Source: Flavobacteriaceae bacterium UBA3339 (GTDB lineage Bacteria > Bacteroidota > Bacteroidia > Flavobacteriales > Flavobacteriaceae). From it: DNA of 64,000 nucleotides. Below the pieces are notes generated by a model. That model searched no databases. It saw only the letters and a list, made by a program, of their open reading frames with translations, and was not told where the DNA came from. Where the stretch lies: NCBI GenBank assembly GCA_002360925.1, contig DERN01000008.1:9091-73090 (forward strand). Direction: 5' to 3'. The translations under genes and the position numbers were made by a program. Position 1 is the stretch's first letter; every line of letters begins with the position of its first letter. This document shows positions 1 through 9,622 of the stretch, in pieces.

Positions 1-86
1 AACTTGTATGTATTATTGCGCGAAATCTTTCAAAAGATATGGTAATCATTGATTATTAATTTAAATTTACGCGATAATATATACAA

Positions 87-911
87 ATGAAAAAATACCT
101 TTATATAATTCTGGCTTGTTTATTTTTTGGAAATGCGAATGTTCAAGCACAAATCGACGATACCAATATGGACGAATTGGTTATCGACAAACTTTCACGT
201 GCGAATATCATCGAAATTATTAAGAAAGTACGCAACCAGATGTATAATAATTATGCTTCTAACAATTATAAATATTTTGTTTCGCATCAAGCAACAATTA
301 ATGATACAGCACAATTATTAAAAACCGATTTAATGTACGATGTTTCGATTAATCTTAAAAACAAGAAAATAAACAAAAGCCTTGTAAAAGATTCTAAGAA
401 TAAAGTAGCAATGGATTCGGTGTTTTTTAATCGTTATTCGGGAAATGATTCGCCTATGTATTGGCTTACCGAAATTGTGATTCGAAAATATGTAAACGTT
501 CCGGAACTCGATTTTTTTAATAATTTTAAAGATTATATGTTTGAGCGAAAGCTAAAAAACGGATTATATACGATTGAGTTTTATTCGGAACATTTTTATG
601 AAGGATATTTTCAGTACGATAAGAACTTTAATCTTAAAAAAATGGAGTTCGAGTTGTTAAAACCATATCCGATAGATCACAGCCAGTCGAGAAACGGAAA
701 GTTTATGTTTGAAAAGAATTGGATTTATAAACGTGAAAAAGTTTCCATAACATTTAATACAAATAACGAAGGAAAAAACGTTGTTGATGAATTAAAAGCG
801 TACGAAGAAATTGAAGATTATAATTTTACACGATTTAATTCTTTAGGCGAAGTTTTAATAAAAGATATAGATTTAGATTTTAAATCGAATTTGATTTTTA
901 AGAAGATGTAA
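87..911 (+). CDS. Secreted protein of unknown function
   Basis: I do not recognise the family. The 274-residue product opens with two lysines, a hydrophobic stretch and an Ala-Gln-Ala-Gln end (residues 1-22), a typical Bacteroidota Sec signal peptide, so it should be periplasmic or outer-membrane associated. The mature part is rich in Asn, Lys, Tyr and Phe, has no internal membrane segment and no cysteine motif. Its second half alternates short hydrophobic and charged stretches, suggesting beta structure. It ends at a strong hairpin shared with the convergent pheT gene. The gene is intact; the function is unknown. Confidence 0.75.
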   Translation: MKKYLYIILACLFFGNANVQAQIDDTNMDELVIDKLSRANIIEIIKKVRNQMYNNYASNNYKYFVSHQATINDTAQLLKTDLMYDVSINLKNKKINKSLVKDSKNKVAMDSVFFNRYSGNDSPMYWLTEIVIRKYVNVPELDFFNNFKDYMFERKLKNGLYTIEFYSEHFYEGYFQYDKNFNLKKMEFELLKPYPIDHSQSRNGKFMFEKNWIYKREKVSITFNTNNEGKNVVDELKAYEEIEDYNFTRFNSLGEVLIKDIDLDFKSNLIFKKM

Positions 912-912
912 A

Positions 913-946
913 AAAAATCCAGAGTTTTAATAAACTCTGGATTTTT
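913..946. terminator. Bidirectional terminator between the secreted-protein gene and pheT
   Basis: A perfect 15-bp stem (913-927 with 932-946) around a 4-base TAAT loop has an A run on one side and a T run on the other, so it can stop transcripts from both directions. The core arm is ATCCAGAGTTT. Confidence 0.85.
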
Positions 947-962
947 AGTATTATGAATAAAC

Positions 963-3398
963 CTATCTTAATTCAGCTTCAAACTCATTTTGTAATTGTG
1001 TCTGAATTTTCGACATAATTTTTTCAATCTGAGTATCGGTTAGTGTTTTATCTTTGTCTTGCAATTTCATGCTAATTGCGTACGATTTTGTTCCTTCAGG
1101 TAATTTATCACCTTGGTAAACATCAAATAACGAAACGTCTAAAATCAAGTTTTTATCAACTAATTTAACTGTTTTGTAAATATCGGCAAACGAAACTTCG
1201 TTTTTAATAAGTAAAGCTAAGTCACGTTTTACAACAGGATGTTTTGGGATTTCGGCAAATTTAATTTTGCTCGAAATTACATTTAAAACAGCACTCCAAT
1301 TAAAATCAGCAAAATAAACTTCTTGTTTAATATCGAAGTTTTTCAAGATTGATTTTCGAACAGTTCCAAATTCTACAATTTTTCTATCACCTAAGAAATA
1401 CGAAATACCTTCAGCAAAAATTGCACTTTCGTTTGGTTGTGTTGTAATTTTTTTAATTCCTAAACGATCTAACAAAGCGTCGATATATCCTTTAAAAAGG
1501 AAAAAATCAATTGCATTTGTAGGTGAATTCCAGTTTGTTGGCATTACGTTTCCGGTTGCCCATAAACTAAAATGTTTGTATTCTTCAAATCCGTTTAAGG
1601 TTTTAGCGTACGATTTTCCGAATTCAAAATATTTTAAATCCGATTTCTTTCTGTTTAAGTTGTATGAAATAGATTCTAATCCGCCAAATAATAATGTTTG
1701 ACGCATAATAGATAAATCGTTACTTAATGGATTTAAAATATGTACTTGTTTGTTTGGGTTCAAATCATCAACCAATTCAGAATATTCAGAAGTTGTAAGC
1801 GAATTCGCCATGATTTCATAAAACCCTTGACTTACCAACTGATTTGCTACAATATTTTGAACTTTATGATCGTCGGTTTTAGAACTATTTGCAACAGTTG
1901 CATTGATTTTAGAACCTGTTTTGATGTTGTTAAAACCGTAAACACGTAAAATTTCTTCAATAACATCGATTTCTCTTTGAACATCAACACGATAAGGCGG
2001 AATCGAAAGACCTAATCCTTTATCTGTGATATTTGTAACTTTAATATCTAGTGAAACTAGGATTTTTTTGATGACATCATGAGGAATTTCTTCTCCTAAA
2101 ATCTTTTTTACATTGTTATAATTTAAGAAAACAGCAAAATCTTCTACTTTCTTAGGATATAAATCGGTGATATCAGATGTGATTTCTCCGTCAGAAATTT
2201 CACAAATTAAAATAGCAGCATGTTTTAAAGCATAGCTGGTAATATTTGGATCGATTCCACGTTCAAAACGGAACGAAGCATCTGTAGAAATTCCGTGTCT
2301 TTTAGCTGTTTTACGAATGCTAACCGGATTAAAATAAGCACTTTCTAAAAAGATAGAAGTTGTATTTTCGGTAACGCCCGAATGTTGTCCGCCAAGAACT
2401 CCTGCCAAACACAACGGTTGGTTTTCATCGCAAATAACAATATCTTCTTCGTGTAAAGTACGCTCAACTCCGTCTAACGTTACAAATTTAGAACCTGCCG
2501 TAGCATTTTTTACAATTACTTTACTTCCTTTCATTCTCGAAGAATCGAAAGCGTGTAAAGGTTGCCCTAATTCGTGTAAAACATAATTTGTTGCATCCAC
2601 AATATTATTTTTAGGAGTAATTCCAATCGCTTTTAAACGATTTTGTAACCATTCAGGCGAAGGTTTTACTTCAATTCCTGAAATAGTAACACCACAATAA
2701 TGAGGAGCTAACTTAGAATCTTCTACTAAAATATCGTATTTTAAAGTGCGTTTTTCAACTTTGAATTTACTTACACTTGGTGTAATTAATTCGGAATAGG
2801 TGTTTTGCGGACGACTTTGAATTAAACCTGCTCTTAAATCGCGTGCAACTCCCCAATGACTCATAGCGTCAGCTCTGTTTGGAGTTAACCCAATTTCTAA
2901 AACAGAATCAGAATAGATTTCAAACACTTCAGAAGCTGGAGTTCCTGGTTCTAATTTTTCGTCTAAAACTAAAATTCCGTCATGACCTTCGCCTAAACCT
3001 AATTCGTCTTCGGCACAAATCATTCCGTAGCTTTCTTCGCCGCGAATTTTACCTTTTTTAATAACGAATTCGTTTCCTTCTTTATCATATAAAATGGTTC
3101 CGATGGTTGCAACAGGAACTTTTTGTCCTGCGGCTACATTGGGCGCTCCGCAAACAATTTGAACAGGAGCTTCGCCATTTCCTAAATCAACTTTTGTAAT
3201 TCGAAGTTTATCTGCATTTGGATGTTGTTCGCACGAAATTACATGACCTACAACAACACCTTTTAAACCACCTTTTAAACTTTCAAATGATTCAATACCT
3301 TCAACTTCTAGTCCTAAATCGGTTAAAATTTCGGCTGTTTCTTCTGGATTTGTGTCTAACTTGATAAATTGTTTTAACCAGTTATATGATATTTGCAT
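963..3398 (-). CDS. pheT: Phenylalanine--tRNA ligase beta subunit
   Basis: Large subunit of the alpha2-beta2 cytoplasmic enzyme that charges tRNA-Phe. The 811 residues match the full bacterial length. A tRNA-binding domain lies near residues 40-150 (GHVISCEQHPNADKLRITK), followed by the B3/B4 editing domain (about 210-370), the B5 domain (about 400-470), the catalytic-like core and the C-terminal ferredoxin-fold anticodon-binding domain (from about 715, IPKHPVVKRDLALLI). The partner pheS is not in the window, so the subunits are encoded separately. The gene is transcribed leftward into the hairpin at 913-946. The ATG at 3396-3398 starts the conserved MQISYNWLK. Confidence 0.98.
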   Translation of the reverse strand: MQISYNWLKQFIKLDTNPEETAEILTDLGLEVEGIESFESLKGGLKGVVVGHVISCEQHPNADKLRITKVDLGNGEAPVQIVCGAPNVAAGQKVPVATIGTILYDKEGNEFVIKKGKIRGEESYGMICAEDELGLGEGHDGILVLDEKLEPGTPASEVFEIYSDSVLEIGLTPNRADAMSHWGVARDLRAGLIQSRPQNTYSELITPSVSKFKVEKRTLKYDILVEDSKLAPHYCGVTISGIEVKPSPEWLQNRLKAIGITPKNNIVDATNYVLHELGQPLHAFDSSRMKGSKVIVKNATAGSKFVTLDGVERTLHEEDIVICDENQPLCLAGVLGGQHSGVTENTTSIFLESAYFNPVSIRKTAKRHGISTDASFRFERGIDPNITSYALKHAAILICEISDGEITSDITDLYPKKVEDFAVFLNYNNVKKILGEEIPHDVIKKILVSLDIKVTNITDKGLGLSIPPYRVDVQREIDVIEEILRVYGFNNIKTGSKINATVANSSKTDDHKVQNIVANQLVSQGFYEIMANSLTTSEYSELVDDLNPNKQVHILNPLSNDLSIMRQTLLFGGLESISYNLNRKKSDLKYFEFGKSYAKTLNGFEEYKHFSLWATGNVMPTNWNSPTNAIDFFLFKGYIDALLDRLGIKKITTQPNESAIFAEGISYFLGDRKIVEFGTVRKSILKNFDIKQEVYFADFNWSAVLNVISSKIKFAEIPKHPVVKRDLALLIKNEVSFADIYKTVKLVDKNLILDVSLFDVYQGDKLPEGTKSYAISMKLQDKDKTLTDTQIEKIMSKIQTQLQNEFEAELR

Positions 3399-3464
3399 TG
3401 GTTTGTTTTTTAAAGCACAAATATACGGATTGCCGTACGTTTGATGAAATTATTTGATTTTAAT

Positions 3465-3887
3465 TTAAGATAAAAATTTTTCTCTTATTTCGGGAGAAGG
3501 GATCGGACATTCGTCTTTTTTCCCGAACCATTTATATCTATTTTTAGCGAAATTATTATATGCGATATCCCGAAGTTTTTTCGGAATTATTTTACCAATT
3601 TGCAACAAAGGATAGAATCCGTTTAATTGTTTTACAATGTGTAAAACCGCATCACTTTCGGTATAATAAGCGTAACCTGGCTGATATAAAACAATAGAAT
3701 CGGTTGTTTTATTTATTCCCAAATACTGTAAAATTTCGTGACCTAATGTTGATTGAAGCGAAGCAAAAACAAAACGATTTTTAGTATCGGCTTTAATGAT
3801 TTTTTGAACCGTATCATCGCAAAAATTACAAACTCCATCAAATAGAATTAACTGTTTATTTGTCGGTATTTTTTCAATTACACTCAT
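3465..3887 (-). CDS. DCC family thiol-disulfide oxidoreductase (DUF393)
   Basis: A small 140-residue protein with the signature DGVCNFCDDTV near its N-terminus, which gives the DCC family its name and carries a CxxC redox pair. Family members are thought to be thioredoxin-like oxidoreductases; the substrate is unknown. I start it at the ATG at 3885-3887. The frame is open a further 21 bases but only to a TTG codon inside mutS2. With the ATG start the gene lies 4 bases after the mutS2 stop, so the two are probably co-transcribed. No signal peptide, so cytoplasmic. Confidence 0.88.
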   Translation of the reverse strand: MSVIEKIPTNKQLILFDGVCNFCDDTVQKIIKADTKNRFVFASLQSTLGHEILQYLGINKTTDSIVLYQPGYAYYTESDAVLHIVKQLNGFYPLLQIGKIIPKKLRDIAYNNFAKNRYKWFGKKDECPIPSPEIREKFLS

Positions 3888-3891
3888 GTTT

Positions 3892-6066
3892 TTACTTTTT
3901 ACGTTCAACCATTTCTAATTGTTCTAAAGCTACTTTCGATGTAAAAAAGCCGTAATTAACCGTTGCTTTGTTTTTTTCGATTACATCAATAACGCCCACC
4001 GCTTTTCCTTCAATCATTCGAACTCGATCACCTACTTTTAAAACAAAATTAGTTTTATTAGCTTGCTGTATTTGCTGTTCTTTTTGTTTTTTCTCTTTCT
4101 TTTCGGTGCGAATTTTTTCTAATTTTTGTTCAACTTCTTCCTTAATTTTCTGTTCTTGAACTTCTTTTTGTTTCTTTTCTTTTATCGAAATTTTCTTGCG
4201 TTTTGAATTTTCAATTTCGACTGTTTTCAACAATTCTCCAATCAATACTTTTTTATCTCGATTGTTGAAATATTTTTCCGACAAATCATCAAATCGCTGT
4301 CCTAAATAAATTAAACGTTGATTTGCATCGTATAGTTCTTGATAACGTTCTAATTTATCCTGAATTTTCGTGTTGATATTCGACAATTTGGTACTTTCTT
4401 CACGAGCACGTTTTTCTTCTTCTTTTAGATTTTCGGACGTTTTTTCTAAACGAGAACGTTCCTTTTGAAGATTTGCAATCGTTTTATCGAATCGAACTTT
4501 ATCTGTTTCGACTTTCTTTTTAGCACGATTAATCAATCCGTACGGAATTCCGTTTTTCTGCGCAACTTCAAACGTAAACGAACTTCCAGCCTGTCCTAAA
4601 CTCAATTTATACATAGGTTCTAACGATTTTTCGTCGAACAACATATTGGCGTTTGTAGCATTTGGCAACTCATTTGCCAGAATTTTTAAGTTGGTGTAAT
4701 GCGTTGTGATAATCCCGAAGGCTTCACGATCGTAAAACTCTTCCAAGAAAACTTCAGCCAATGCACCACCTAATTCTGGATCAGAACCAGTTCCGAATTC
4801 ATCAATTAAAAACAAGGTTTTATCATTACATTTTTTAAGAAAGTAATTCATGTTTTTTAATCGATAACTATACGTACTCAAATGATTTTCGATCGATTGA
4901 TTGTCGCCAATATCGGTTAAAATACGATCGAATAAAAAAGTTTCGCTACGTTCGTGAACAGGAATCAACATACCGCTTTGTAACATTAATTGTAATAAAC
5001 CGATGGTTTTTAAAGTGATAGATTTTCCGCCTGCGTTTGGTCCCGAAATTACAATAATGCGTTCTTCGTTTGTTAATTTTATAGTTTGCGGATACGTTTG
5101 TTTTCCTTTTAATTTATTGCTTAAAAATAAAATAGGATGAAAGGCATCGCGAAAATACAAGCGCTTTTCGTTGGTTATATTGGGTAAAATTCCATTTATT
5201 TTATCGGCATATTTTGCTTTTGCCGAAACGATATCAATATGCGCCAAAAGCTCTTGAAAAATAATTAAATCTTCGTGAAACGGACGAATATCGTTTGTTA
5301 ACATTTTTAAAATACGCATAATTTCTTCGCGTTCTTCGTATTCTAAATTACTTAATTCGCGCGAAAATCGAAACGTACTTTCGGGTTCAATATAAACAAT
5401 ACTTCCTGTTTTTGACTGACCTAAAACCGAACCTTTCACTTTGCGTCTATGCATTGCCAAAACAGCTAAAACGCGACGATTTTCTACAATCGATTCTTTA
5501 ATATCGTCTAAATATCCGGCAGAATTATATTGCTGTAAAGCAACACCAAAACTTTGATTTATTTTTCCGCGAACAATCTGAATATTTTGTCGAATTGCCT
5601 TTAAATCAATCGATGCAGTATCTTTTATTTCGCCATATTTATCTAAAACCTGTTCGATTTTTTGAAGAATAATTTTATTAGGTTCTGTAATCGTGGTACT
5701 TTGATAAAGTGCGTTGTAATATTCTTGAAATTTCTTTAAAAACAAAATCATTTCGTTTGTAGTATTCACTAACGAAGCAATTTTTTTAAATCCCGAAGCT
5801 TCTAAAAAACTATCTTCAATGCGCAACATTTTTAATTCGTTCGAAATAGGATCAAAATAATGACTTGGAATGGCATTTTGGTTACTAAACGACGAAACAT
5901 ATTCGGACGTTTGCTTTAATTCTGCCAGCAAAAAATCCTTATTTGTAAAAGGTTGTATGCGTAAAGCGTGATCTTTACCCAAATCGGTTGTGCACAAATC
6001 ACTGATTTGTTCCAATATCGTGTTGAATTCTAAATCTTGTAAGGTTTTGTTAGAAATCGATTTCAT
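3892..6066 (-). CDS. mutS2: MutS2-family DNA-binding ATPase lacking the Smr domain
   Basis: MutS2 proteins are MutS-like ATPases acting on branched DNA or on collided ribosomes rather than in mismatch repair. The MutS core and clamp occupy roughly residues 1-330. The P-loop GPNAGGKS starts at residue 342, and the Walker B stretch LFLIDEFGTGSDP lies about 75 residues later. A long Lys/Glu-rich coiled coil follows (about 510-660), then a short KOW-like end (VGDRVRMIEGKAVGVIDV). At 724 residues it is shorter than the usual ~780, and no C-terminal Smr nuclease domain can be seen. It is the first gene of a two-gene unit with the DCC oxidoreductase. Confidence 0.93.
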   Translation of the reverse strand: MKSISNKTLQDLEFNTILEQISDLCTTDLGKDHALRIQPFTNKDFLLAELKQTSEYVSSFSNQNAIPSHYFDPISNELKMLRIEDSFLEASGFKKIASLVNTTNEMILFLKKFQEYYNALYQSTTITEPNKIILQKIEQVLDKYGEIKDTASIDLKAIRQNIQIVRGKINQSFGVALQQYNSAGYLDDIKESIVENRRVLAVLAMHRRKVKGSVLGQSKTGSIVYIEPESTFRFSRELSNLEYEEREEIMRILKMLTNDIRPFHEDLIIFQELLAHIDIVSAKAKYADKINGILPNITNEKRLYFRDAFHPILFLSNKLKGKQTYPQTIKLTNEERIIVISGPNAGGKSITLKTIGLLQLMLQSGMLIPVHERSETFLFDRILTDIGDNQSIENHLSTYSYRLKNMNYFLKKCNDKTLFLIDEFGTGSDPELGGALAEVFLEEFYDREAFGIITTHYTNLKILANELPNATNANMLFDEKSLEPMYKLSLGQAGSSFTFEVAQKNGIPYGLINRAKKKVETDKVRFDKTIANLQKERSRLEKTSENLKEEEKRAREESTKLSNINTKIQDKLERYQELYDANQRLIYLGQRFDDLSEKYFNNRDKKVLIGELLKTVEIENSKRKKISIKEKKQKEVQEQKIKEEVEQKLEKIRTEKKEKKQKEQQIQQANKTNFVLKVGDRVRMIEGKAVGVIDVIEKNKATVNYGFFTSKVALEQLEMVERKK

Positions 6067-6127
6067 TTATAAATAGCTATCAAAACATCAAAGTTACAAA
6101 CAAAATATTATTTAACGGAATAAGTAT

Positions 6128-6135
6128 TAAATTTG
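6128..6135 (+). promoter_or_regulatory. Probable -7 promoter element for ung
   Basis: TAAATTTG fits the Bacteroidota -7 consensus TAnnTTTG and lies 20 bases before the ung ATG. I see no clear TTG -33 element at the expected distance, so this is tentative. Confidence 0.45.
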
Positions 6136-6154
6136 AAGTTCAAAACACAAGGAA

Positions 6155-6811
6155 ATGAACAGCTGGAAAGAATTTATTGCTGCGGAAGCTTCTAAGGATT
6201 ATTATATACAATTAAAGGAAATAATTGATCGTGAATATGAAAACGAATTGATTTATCCGCCAAAAGATCATATTTTTAATGCTTTTAAATATTGCCCGCT
6301 CGATAAAGCGAAAGTCGTAATTTTAGGACAAGATCCGTATCATGGAGCAGGGCAGGCGCATGGTTTAAGTTTTTCGGTTAATAAAGGAATTCCGTTGCCA
6401 CCTTCGTTGCGAAACATTTATGTTGAATTACAAAACGATGTTGGGTTTGTAAATCCTATGCATGGCGATTTAACAGATTGGGCTCGACAAGGCGTTTTGT
6501 TATTAAATGATGTTTTAACGGTAAAAGCCGGAAAAGCTGCGAGTCATCAAAAATTAGGTTGGGAGCAATTTACCGAACATGCTATTTCGTTTTTATCAGA
6601 ACGAAAAGAAGGTTTGGTTTTTATATTGTGGGGAAATCACGCATTTAAAAAAGGGAAAAATATAGATCGATCGAAACATTTGGTTTTAACAAGCGGACAT
6701 CCATCGCCGATGAGCGCCAATCAAGGAAAGTGGTTTGGGAATCGTCATTTTTCTTCAGCAAATAATTATCTAATTCAAAACGGAAAAACGCCAATTAATT
6801 GGCAGTTATAA
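6155..6811 (+). CDS. ung: Uracil-DNA glycosylase (family 1)
   Basis: Removes uracil from DNA at the first step of base-excision repair. The 218 residues show all family-1 motifs: the water-activating loop GQDPYHG at 58-64 with the catalytic Asp60, LLLND at 115-119, and the minor-groove loop HPSPMSA beginning with the catalytic His182. The length matches other bacterial Ung proteins. It is monocistronic, divergent from mutS2, with an AAGGAAATG start context, and ends at a hairpin at 6832-6861. Confidence 0.98.
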   Translation: MNSWKEFIAAEASKDYYIQLKEIIDREYENELIYPPKDHIFNAFKYCPLDKAKVVILGQDPYHGAGQAHGLSFSVNKGIPLPPSLRNIYVELQNDVGFVNPMHGDLTDWARQGVLLLNDVLTVKAGKAASHQKLGWEQFTEHAISFLSERKEGLVFILWGNHAFKKGKNIDRSKHLVLTSGHPSPMSANQGKWFGNRHFSSANNYLIQNGKTPINWQL

Positions 6812-6831
6812 AATATATTTGAAGACTTAAT

Positions 6832-6861
6832 AAAAATTCCCAATCTTAATTGGGAATTTTT
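6832..6861. terminator. Bidirectional terminator between ung and the barrel-protein gene
   Basis: A 13-bp perfect stem (6832-6844 with 6849-6861) around CTTA, with A and T runs in the arms. It serves both convergent genes. Confidence 0.82.
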
Positions 6862-6874
6862 ATTAATATATAAG

Positions 6875-9592
6875 TTACAAGTTATATTTCAGAGAAAAAA
6901 TAATATATCTAGGCTGAACTTGATATTGAGAAGTTGAAATACTGAATTGAGAAAAATAATCTGAATTTAAAGTGGTTGTGTTTAAAATATTGGTTGCAGA
7001 TATACGGTATTCCCATTTAGAATCTTTCTTTTGATAAGCTAAGCTAGCGTTTAGAAAATCATAATCGTTTTTGACCGTTTTTGATTTGTTATAGTAATTG
7101 TTCAACGTATAATCGGCAGTTAAAGAGAATCCTTCTAAAAAGTAATAATCTAAATTCAGTTTTGGACTTGAAGTATAATAGGTTTCTTCGGGATAATCAT
7201 TGATCGAAATACTATAACTTAATTCTAAATTCGGAATGTCATCAAAAGTTGTTCGGATTCCGGCTGAATATCGCTGCGAAAAAGAATCTCTAGAAGTTGC
7301 TGTTACATTGCTTGTTGCTGGATTTATTTGCATAATGTTATTTTCTGACCAACGTAAATCAATATTAGCTTTTGCTTTATAATATCTGGCAAAAGTTCTT
7401 CCATATCCAACATTTCCTCCTAAAGACTGATCTGCAAAATTAGAGTTAAAAGGAGTTGAAGTTACATTTATTCCGTTATATGATGCCATTGAATTAATGT
7501 TATCGAGCATTCGTGAATAACTAATATTGGCGTAAATATTTTCTTGATTAAACATACTGAAACTGTAAAATGAAAGATTGTGTGTTTGAGAAGTTGAATT
7601 TTCTAAATAACGATTTCCATTAAATAAACTACTATATCCCTGAAAAACATAGTTTTCTGCTATTTGAAGTATGTCTGTAAAATTGTTGGTAATTGAAAAT
7701 CGATAATTTAAAGTTTGGGAACGTTTTATTTGAAATTTTGCATCGAAATTAGGAAGTACTTTTGAGAAATTATTCTTATTTGATGTTCCTAATTGTGTAT
7801 CGTTCATTGTATAATAATGCAAAGAAACGCCCGGAGTAAAAGTAAATTTACCAGTAATAAACTTATAAAATAAACCAATAAAAGCATCATTAAAAGCATA
7901 TGTAACACGGTTATTTAACGAAGGATCATTTAAATCATTAATGATTTCATTATCTAATATTTGAAAAATATGTGAGTTAAAATTTTGATAAGAATTAGTG
8001 TTCCCAAGTGAAATGTTTAGATTCGATTTCTTTGTTAAGGCATAAAAATAATCAAGCTTTACATCTAATTTACTTGTTTTTAAAAAACGTTCTTGATTCA
8101 TGTTTTGTCTTAGTTGTCCATCTATATAACCTGTTAAATCGAAAGGTTTTTGCGCTAAATTTGCGTGGTAAAAAGGATCTTCGTCTTGATATAAATGTTG
8201 CGCCTCGAAAGCAAAAACATGTTTATCGTTTGGAGCATAAAATAGAGCTGCATTTTGAGTAAACGAAACAGGATCTTGTTTTTTAAATGTTGAAATATTT
8301 TGACTTTGAATAGTATTTGGACTTACTTGAGTTAGCAAATCATAATTTTCTGTTTGTTGTGATTTCTTAAAAAACAGATCATAATCAAACGTTACCTTTT
8401 TATTTGGTTTATAATTCGAACTTAATTTAAGCATTGCCATTTCTGATTTGTTTTTACTATTTGTGTCCGATTCCTGTGTAGTTATAACCTCTCCCGTTTC
8501 TGTATTAAGAATTTGATTTTTACTCCATGTATCCATAGCGGTTTTATTATCAGAAATGATTCCGAAACCACTTATTCTCCATTTTTCTGTTGGATTATAA
8601 CTAAAGTTTGCCGCACCAAAACGATTAGTAATTTCTTTTGCTCTGTTATTTGGTATTAATGAAATTCCCAAATCGTTAGTAGAAACATTGAAGTTTGATC
8701 CGCCTTTTTGTGAAATGTTTTTTAATCCGCCAGACATTCGGAAATAATCACTAAAAGTCATCGGTTGTTCCCCAATATTATTCAAATTTGTAATAAAATT
8801 TAAGCTGTATTTTTTACTGTAATAAAACAATTTGGGATTAACGTTATAACGTGAGTCTTCGTGTGCTACGCCTATTCCTGCGGTAATATCTCCAAACCAA
8901 AAGTTCTTTTTGCCTTCTTTTAATTTAATATTCATGGCTAAATTATCTTGATTATTGGTAACAGAACGCAATTGATCGTTTTCGTTATAATTTCGTAAAA
9001 CTTCAACTTTATCTACCGCATCTGCCGGAATATTGTTTACACCAAGTTTGGTATCTCCATCAAAAAAATCTTTGTCATCGACCATTAATTTAGATATCTT
9101 TTTGCCTTCTACTTTTACATTTCCATCGTCATCTACTTCAACACCAGGTAGTTTTTTAAGAACATCGCCTAATTTTCGTTCGGTTCCACTTGTGAATGAA
9201 TCGGCATTATAAACAATAGTATCTCCTTTGATCGAAACAGGCATTTGATGTACAATTTCGATTTCGTCTAAAAGCGTAACATCATCTGTTAAAACAATAG
9301 GCAAAAAAAGGTCTTTATTTTCGGTTTTTACCTCAACCGTTTTAGGACTAAAGCCCAAATAACTTACTTTTAATTGATAATTGGTATTGGGTTTTAGATT
9401 AAGCGCATATTGCCCTTTATCTCCTGTAATGCTGTATCCGTCCATTTTATCTAAATTAACATTTACAGCCATAATGTTTGCCATTTCAATAACAGTACCT
9501 AAACTATCGGTAACAACGCCTTGAACTTTAATATTTTGAGCATTTAAAAAAACTGTCGTAAAAAGTATGAATATGAGTAAATAGTGTTTCAT
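6875..9592 (-). CDS. Outer-membrane beta-barrel protein with carboxypeptidase-like regulatory domain
   Basis: The 905-residue product has a signal peptide (1-18), an N-terminal carboxypeptidase-regulatory-like beta-sandwich (about 22-108, VQGVVTDSLGTVIEMANIMAV), a TonB-receptor-like plug (about 120-215) and a long aromatic-rich barrel that ends in YIIFSLKYNL, a good outer-membrane export signal. This layout is the 'OMP_b-brl_3' branch of TonB-dependent receptor relatives. No substrate can be inferred. It lies just downstream of three GLPGLI-family genes in the same orientation, a common Bacteroidota pairing, and probably works with them at the outer membrane. Confidence 0.88.
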   Translation of the reverse strand: MKHYLLIFILFTTVFLNAQNIKVQGVVTDSLGTVIEMANIMAVNVNLDKMDGYSITGDKGQYALNLKPNTNYQLKVSYLGFSPKTVEVKTENKDLFLPIVLTDDVTLLDEIEIVHQMPVSIKGDTIVYNADSFTSGTERKLGDVLKKLPGVEVDDDGNVKVEGKKISKLMVDDKDFFDGDTKLGVNNIPADAVDKVEVLRNYNENDQLRSVTNNQDNLAMNIKLKEGKKNFWFGDITAGIGVAHEDSRYNVNPKLFYYSKKYSLNFITNLNNIGEQPMTFSDYFRMSGGLKNISQKGGSNFNVSTNDLGISLIPNNRAKEITNRFGAANFSYNPTEKWRISGFGIISDNKTAMDTWSKNQILNTETGEVITTQESDTNSKNKSEMAMLKLSSNYKPNKKVTFDYDLFFKKSQQTENYDLLTQVSPNTIQSQNISTFKKQDPVSFTQNAALFYAPNDKHVFAFEAQHLYQDEDPFYHANLAQKPFDLTGYIDGQLRQNMNQERFLKTSKLDVKLDYFYALTKKSNLNISLGNTNSYQNFNSHIFQILDNEIINDLNDPSLNNRVTYAFNDAFIGLFYKFITGKFTFTPGVSLHYYTMNDTQLGTSNKNNFSKVLPNFDAKFQIKRSQTLNYRFSITNNFTDILQIAENYVFQGYSSLFNGNRYLENSTSQTHNLSFYSFSMFNQENIYANISYSRMLDNINSMASYNGINVTSTPFNSNFADQSLGGNVGYGRTFARYYKAKANIDLRWSENNIMQINPATSNVTATSRDSFSQRYSAGIRTTFDDIPNLELSYSISINDYPEETYYTSSPKLNLDYYFLEGFSLTADYTLNNYYNKSKTVKNDYDFLNASLAYQKKDSKWEYRISATNILNTTTLNSDYFSQFSISTSQYQVQPRYIIFSLKYNL

Positions 9593-9622
9593 TTTGGTGT
9601 GTATAAAGAGTTAATTTCTAAT
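9578..9622. repeat. Left copy of a 45-base repeat bounding an 850-base tandem duplication
   Basis: This segment covers the first five codons of the barrel-protein gene and its upstream leader. It recurs at 10428-10472 with one mismatch (9609 against 10459). The copies are 850 bases apart, which is the length of the duplicated GLPGLI unit. Confidence 0.85.
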
